Shown piece after piece: positions 58,944 through 64,000 of a stretch of 64,000 nucleotides of DNA. This stretch comes from Manihot esculenta. Its lineage: Eukaryota > Streptophyta > Magnoliopsida > Malpighiales > Euphorbiaceae. A program made the position numbers and the translations under genes. Position 1 is the first letter of the stretch, and the number at the start of each line of letters is the position of its first letter. The stretch covers positions 26,082,020 through 26,146,019 of the forward strand of contig NC_035170.2 of NCBI RefSeq assembly GCF_001659605.2. Reading direction: 5' to 3'. The notes below the pieces were generated by a model, which saw only the letters and a program-made list of their open reading frames with translations, had not been told where the DNA came from and searched no databases.

Positions 58944-59069
58944 ATGGATGCCTTTTCTTCTATCATCTCTTTTTTTTCATTCTTTTTCTTCTTCTACTTC
59001 TTTTTGCCCTTTTCTGTACTCTCAAATATTGATCAAGAGTGCTGCATGATTTTCCAAATTATGAGATGA
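58944..59069 (+). other. Small ORF in the A4/B3 shared upstream region (41 aa), related copy at 45413
   Basis: MDAFSSIISFFSFFFFYFFL is followed by a short polar tail. A related start, MDTLSSIIFQSFFVSL, is found at 45413-45481 in the spacer remnant. Conservation of the ATG and first eight codons over two copies could reflect shared DNA only. It could be a signal-peptide exon of another small gene, but there is no downstream partner. Confidence 0.3.
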
Positions 59070-59912
59070 TTATTAAGTGGATTTCATCTCTTTTTTATAT
59101 AGGGATCCACATTTGTTTATATTAGATCCAAGTAAATATTTTTCTAAGTTTTTCGTGACTGTGTTTAGTGTCGGTATTGACTAATTAATAAAGTGAGAGA
59201 CTGATAATACAAGTCTATCCAATTAATTGAAAAAAATTTGCCTTCATCTTATCCACTATAAATTCAAAATATAAATAAGTAAATCTCTTTACAAATTAAA
59301 AATAAATGATATCAACTTTTTATATCTTAGACTCATTCACCATAAAATAAAAGCGGATAAAAACAAAAAATAATAATGAATATATTTCTAAGTAATAACG
59401 GATTAGTAACAAATATTAGCTTAAAAAATAAATTAGTAACAAATCCATTATTTTTTTTTTTTATCAAATTTAGTATTTTAATATTCTGATCTTGTCAAGT
59501 CGTTGCCAAAATGTTACTCCGAAGAAAAATGAGTTGAGACTTAAAAGTGCATTGTTAAGATTAATCACATCCGTATTACATGCAACTTGATATACTCTCC
59601 TAATTTTCTTAATTGGTGGGCTATAAAATTAGAAAATAATTTTCTTAATAGATGGATTAAAATATTCATTAATACAATATATTTACACTTAGACGAATAA
59701 AGTATACATTCAGTATATTTAAATTTAATATATTTATATTAAACTAATTAATAATTTAATTAGAATTACATTTTAATAAAAATATATATAATCTCATAAT
59801 AATTCTTCTTTTCTTAACACTAAATTTCACCTACACCTTACTTTTTTCTTTTTTTTCCTTTCATACATGCATATATAAAATCTGAAGTATATAATGTCTG
59901 TTGTCCAGTTTG

Positions 59913-60284
59913 ATGATGAAGCTGCTGCTACTGCTAATGTTGATTATTGGTGGAACAGTCCTTTGTTCTCTTGGATTTGAACTTGAAAGCTTGGCTTCAG
60001 AAAATAAAAGTTTTGGTTCTCAAGTTGCAGGGAAATCAAATGCTGGGAAGAAGAGCTACTTGGGTTTTGAAGATCATGCGAGGAGAAATCATATGAAAAA
60101 TATGATAGGAAATTTCAGAAGCAAACATGAAAATATACAAACTGCTGCTTCAGCTTCCAACCAAAATGGTGATGCCAATTTTAGATACAATCATATGATA
60201 ATGAGCAGAAGCCTACTACAAGGAATTCCTTGTTCTTCTATTCCTGCTAACCCTAGTTGCAGTCCTCCTGGTGGTCCAAGTTGA
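59913..60284 (+). CDS. Small secreted peptide precursor, family B copy 3 (123 aa)
   Basis: The ATG lies four bases after TTGTCCAG (59901-59908), the UTR intron acceptor in the other B genes; the matching donor upstream is not recognised. Signal peptide is about 1-20 (MMKLLLLLMLIIGGTVLCSL). The pro-region has KKSYLGFEDHARRNH, NFRSKHENIQTA and DANFRYNHMIM. SRSLL precedes QGIPCSSIPANPSCSPPG, with Cys 107 and 116 in C-x8-C. The loop residues (SSIPANPS) differ fully from copies 1 and 2 (HYTSGVPS, HYTTGKGS) while the Cys and flanking SP residues are kept, which suggests diversification of the mature peptide. Confidence 0.82.
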   Translation: MMKLLLLLMLIIGGTVLCSLGFELESLASENKSFGSQVAGKSNAGKKSYLGFEDHARRNHMKNMIGNFRSKHENIQTAASASNQNGDANFRYNHMIMSRSLLQGIPCSSIPANPSCSPPGGPS

Positions 60285-60559
60285 TCATGCAGTGGGAAGG
60301 ATCAGTGTACGTAATATTAGAAAAAAAAGAGCTAGCTACTGAATCACTACATGTAATCTCAGGCTTAAATTAACAAAATAATAACTCTTTTTATTGTTAA
60401 TTTCTGATTTAAATTACAAATTAATTTTTTTTTTCTTTTTTTTTTTTTCTTCTCATCTAGCCTGGCCTCTTACCAGTTTTATCCCTTTCCACCTATCCTA
60501 ATTGACCTGTTGATTAAACATTTCAATTTTAAGATTAAGCTCATTTTTAAAATATTCAA

Positions 60560-61045
60560 TGATGACCGCTGGATTCCTTCATCCCAGTCCAGGACCTCGA
60601 CCAAAACCTAAAGCCCACAAAGTAAAGGCCCACATACTTGGCACCCAAAGCAAGCCCGGCTCATCTAACTTCCAAGGCCGGGCTCGACCAAACCTCCTCG
60701 TCCAGATCGACCCAATCCGCTCAAAACAGACCCTTCCTCTCTGGCCCAACTCTCGGCCCGACCCAGTATCCAGAATGATACTCACCAGACAGCCTGGCAG
60801 ATCCGCTCGAACGTACGCACAGGGAGAATCAGAGGCCGTTACGCATGGGACAGACGCCTGATACCCTCGTACGCCCGAATCTGCATGGCAGAGACGCGTG
60901 GCCCAATCCTGGAGAGACCTTTACACGTCACCAGCAAGCAAGACGAAATGGATAAAAGGGGAGTCCTCTCCTTAGAATGTTTAAGCTTTAGGATTCAATA
61001 CAAAAACCCTTGTAAACCCCTATTCTATTGGATCTCAGATCATCA
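60560..61045 (+). repeat. Tat-lineage 5' LTR (486 bp)
   Basis: It begins TGATGACCGCTGG and ends CAGATCATCA. It is followed by AT and then the primer site. The GC-rich first half (AGGCCGGGCTCGACC) and the terminal stretch AAACCCTTGTAAACCCC match the LTR at 10532-10968 in layout. Confidence 0.85.
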
Positions 61046-61047
61046 AT

Positions 61048-61065
61048 TGGCGCCGTCTGTGGGAA
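61048..61065 (+). other. Primer-binding site, Tat/Athila type
   Basis: TGGCGCCGTCTGTGGGAA lies two bases after the LTR. This primer-site text is characteristic of plant Tat/Athila-clade gypsy elements. Confidence 0.88.
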
Positions 61066-61126
61066 ACGACGGAGATCCTTTCATCACCGAAGTTCTCACT
61101 CTTAACAAAACCCACTGAGATCCACA

Positions 61127-62470
61127 ATGGCTAATCACCAAGAAAGTAACCTTAACGTCCCAAATGACCTAAGCTCTGCCCAAGACGGGCAACAATTCTC
61201 TTTTTCTAGCCCTACGACATTAAACAACCAAACACCTATTCCTCTTAATCCCTCGTCAAGTTTGGCAGGGAATACTCCCGCTGTTACCTTGTCTAACCAA
61301 GATCTTCAAAACATGGCCCTCCAGTTACAGAATACAGCCCAATGGTTGGGACAGATAATGCAACAGAGAGGCCTCAACACCCCAGCAAATACACTCCCGG
61401 TTGTAGAGGAACCTCAGACCAATGACCCCCGACCTGCACCTGATCGTCTTCAAACCAGCAGTCGCGATACTGAAGAAAGAGGAAGAAGAGCCGGCGAAGA
61501 GGAAGGACCGGAGGCCCGAATCCATGGGAGGAGGGCGAGAGAGATGATAGAAAATGAGGAGGTGGATAACTATTCCGCCGAAATAACCGGGTGGACGGGA
61601 ACTGAAGCAGAGGAGGAGGAGTACCACCTGGAGAAAAAACTCAGCCCAGAAGACGAGAAGGTGGACCAAAAGTTGAAGAAACTGAGAGAACAGCTCCTCG
61701 CCGAGTTAGGTAAGAAGGACCAAAGCCAAACCTCTTTGCCTACTTCTTCCCCTTTCTCCAAGTGGGTGCAGCAAGAGACTGTCCCTAAGAAGTTTATGAT
61801 GCCATCAATGGCGGCTTATGATGGAACTGGTAACCCGAGGGAGCACGTCATGAACTATAAGACCTTCATGGAGTTACAAACTCTATCTGATGCCTTAATG
61901 TGTAAAGTATTCCCAACGACGCTCTCGGGACCAGCGCGGGCGTGGTTCAACAGCCTTGAGGCCGGAAGTATCAGGAGTTTCGGAGACCTAGCCGTTCGCT
62001 TCATCAGTCGATTCATAGCCGGGGTGCCAGCGGAGAGGAAGACGAGCTACTTGGAGACAGTAAGGCAGAGAGAGGGTGAATCACTCAGAGAGTATGTCGC
62101 TCGTTTCAATACGGAGGCCCTGCAGATTCCTGATCTTGATGAAGGAAGGGCGGTAGAGGCAATGCAAAAGGGAACGACCTCTGCCGAGTTCTTCGGTTCC
62201 TTGAGCAGGAAGCCTCCCACATCCCTGGCCGAGCTGATGCAGAGAGCGGAGAAGTATATAAGGCAGGATGACGCCTTAGTAACGAGCCGATTTGCCAAAA
62301 GGATGGCAGGAAAAGAAAAAGCCTCAGAAGAAAGGAGGCCGGAGAAACATGAAAGGAAACACGGCAAGAGGCCCGAACCGTACAAGCAGGCCTGGGAGCG
62401 AAGGGATCAAAGGCCTCCCCCTCCACGGGCCCTTGAGCCAAGGTTGCCTCCCCCTTGGGTCCCTGAATAG
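61127..62470 (+). pseudogene. Tat-lineage gag, ended early by a TAG
   Basis: It starts MANHQESNLNVP. A Gln/Asn/Pro-rich N-terminus and an acidic Glu-rich hinge (about residues 105-200) lead to the gag core (about 220-390: YDGTGNPREHVMNYKTFMEL, ARAWFNSLEAGSIRSFGDL, REGESLREYVARFN). A basic tail precedes TAG at 62468-62470. The same frame continues with PLNASRAEVL and a His/Cys knuckle-like motif, CQYHRTHGHDTNNC (62590-62631), which in relatives is part of gag. The TAG is therefore most likely a nonsense mutation within gag. Confidence 0.85.
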
Positions 62471-64000
62471 CCGACTCCATTAAATGCGTCCAGAGCCGAG
62501 GTGCTCATGGCTGTCCAGGACAAGGATTTTCTCCAGTGGCCCAAACCCATGAAGTCGGAAGCGGATCATCGGAATCCTGACAAATACTGTCAATATCATC
62601 GGACGCATGGCCACGATACCAACAACTGCTTCCAGTTGATAGCAGAGATCGAGAGGTTGATAAAGAGGGGGCACCTAAAGAATTTTGTAAAGAAATCAGA
62701 GGGACAAAGGCCTCAATCCAGCCCGGCGGTTCAGGCACCGAGGAGAACAGGAGCGGGACCGGTGAACGATGGATCCAGTGGGACCATCAACATGATTGTA
62801 GGAGGAACGGGAGGACGGATGGGCCGCCGAGGGAAGAAGAGAAATCGGGAGGGAGAGACCAGCAGCACCGAGGTCATGCAGATCGTTGACCACTCTCCCA
62901 TGACAATCACCTTCTCTTCAGAAGATGCTCAGGGTATTCAGATGCCCCATGATGACGCGCTCGTCATTGAAGCCGTCATTCATAATTATCGAGTAAAGAA
63001 GGTCTTAGTGGATGATGGGAGCAAAGTCAACTTGCTACCATACCGGGTTTTCCAGCAGATGGGAATTCCGGAAGAACAGTTGGTCCGAGACCAAGCACCA
63101 ATCAAGGGGATTGGAGGAGTACCGGTGGTCGTAGAAGGGAAGGTGAAGCTGGCTCTCACCTTGGGCGAAGCACCCAGAACTCGTACTCACCACGAGGTAT
63201 TTTTAGTGGTCAAACTTCCGTTAAGCTATAATGTGATCTTGGGGAGGCCTGCGCTGTTCAATTTCGAAGCTGTCACCAGCATCAGGTATTTGGCGCTCAA
63301 ATTTCCAACAGAAGAAGGAGTGGGAATAGTCCGGGGCAACCAGGAAGAAGCAAGAGCAGTGTACTTGGCCACAGTAGCAGAACCGAGCTCCACTGGAGAA
63401 GCTCTAGATTCGGAAGTTCTAGAGGTTCGGGATGAGAAAACAAAAGTCAGGACAGAACCGGTGGGGGAGCTAGAGATATTCCCTTTATCGGAAGCAGAGG
63501 CAGAAAAAGTTTTCAGTCTCAATGCCGGCCTCACTAAAGAACAAAAAGCTGAAGTCATGGCCTTGATCCGAGGTCATGCGTCTAGTTTCGCCTGGAAGCC
63601 CTCCGACATGCCTGGAATTGACCCCACGGTAATGACACACAAGCTGAATGTACTCCCCGAAGCCAAGCCGGTAAAACAGAAGAAGAGAGTAGTAGGAAGA
63701 GAAAAGCAGCAGGCTACCAGGGAAGAGGTGCAGAAACTTGAGGAGGCAGGCTTTATTAGGGAGGTTATGTACCCACAGTGGTTGGCAAATCCTGTATTAG
63801 TCAAAAAAGCCAATGGCAAATATAGGATGTGCATAGATTTTACTGACCTAAATAAGGCCTGCCCTAAAGATTGTTATCCACTTCCTGACATTAATAAAAT
63901 GGTCGACTCTACAGCCGGTTTTGATTATATGTCTTCTTTGGATGCTATGTCTGGTTATCATCAAATCCCAATGGAAAGGTCGGATGAGGAAAAGACCTCG
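62471..64000 (+). CDS. Tat-lineage pol: protease and start of reverse transcriptase (partial, runs off window)
   Basis: The frame is open from the gag stop to the window end. Protease: VLVDDGSKVNLLPYRVFQQM, with D-D-G-S where D-[ST]-G is usual, and a later NVILGRPALFNF. A linker with Glu-rich text follows. The reverse transcriptase N-terminus has YPQWLANPVLVKKANGKYRM, CIDFTDLNKACPKDCYPLP and LDAMSGYHQIPM, characteristic of Tat/Athila RTs. The catalytic YxDD box, RNase H and integrase lie beyond 64000. If the gag stop is the only lesion, the element would be young; integrity beyond the window is unknown. Confidence 0.85.

Larger units (their letters stand above)
60560..64000 (+). mobile_element. 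Tat-lineage gypsy retrotransposon, 5' part
   Basis: LTR, primer site, gag and the beginning of pol are all in order and in one frame apart from the TAG at 62468. It belongs to the same broad lineage as the element whose 3' half lies at 7589-10968. The right end is outside the window. Confidence 0.88.

Noticed and set aside
60579..60785. 68-aa minus-strand ORF in the Tat LTR
   Set aside because: GC-rich LTR sequence; no conservation with the sister LTR at 10532 in that frame.

Overview
The window is nuclear DNA from a flowering plant. It has a multi-exon auxin response factor gene with plant splice sites, very AT-rich intergenic DNA, and many Ty3/gypsy, Ty1/copia, LINE and MITE insertions. 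Sequence style suggests a rosid eudicot (Malpighiales/Euphorbiaceae is my guess), but nothing here proves the species.

Region 1 (1-13275) is nested retrotransposon. A Tat-lineage gypsy element (3' part with antisense ORF, 3' LTR at 10532-10968) was hit by a second gypsy element (138-7583, TSD ATCAG/ATTAG). That element lost most of pol, and a 2.45-kb solo LTR (4227-6680, TSD TTGGG) later landed in its protease. Another solo LTR of the same family lies in reverse at 11075-13270 (TSD TATTC).

Region 2 (13276-28700) is genic. A decayed partial ARF1 paralogue with exon-intron traces (15085-16261) and a LINE relic (16620-17480) precede an intact ARF1-type gene: 5' UTR exon from about 20.1 kb, 14 coding exons at 21185-26800, 679 aa, complete B3-ARF-PB1 architecture, one GC-AG intron and AUG-stop uORFs in the leader. 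A small Pro-rich/Cys-tailed protein gene follows at 28217-28696.

Region 3 (29.0-60.3 kb) is the most unusual part: a tandem array of small secreted-peptide precursor genes in two related families. Family A (minus strand: 29096-29380, 46697-46993, 54983-55285, 58240-58521) ends in a Pro/Ser/Gly tail, in three of four copies after an RRIL motif. Family B (plus strand: 36164-36505, 41899-42463, 59913-60284) ends in a C-x8-C tail with a Ser-Pro-Pro/Ser-Gly-Gly end. Both families start with similar MMKL-type signal peptides, and several members carry a short 5' UTR intron. The A and B genes were laid down as divergent pairs sharing an upstream region; several pairs have lost one partner and leave only promoter/leader 'ghosts' (39.55-39.95, 48.3-48.65, 54.37-54.47 kb). 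A young non-autonomous LTR retrotransposon (29726-35303, LTRs differing at about 3 of 635 positions, TSD CTAGT) sits in the 5' UTR intron of the first A gene. A copia relic, a long-TIR MITE family, a solo LTR containing a hAT-type MITE (TSD CATGCACT) and decayed Tat LTRs fill the spaces.

Region 4 (60560-64000) is the 5' end of a Tat-lineage gypsy element: LTR, PBS, gag with one in-frame stop, protease and the start of reverse transcriptase, running off the window.
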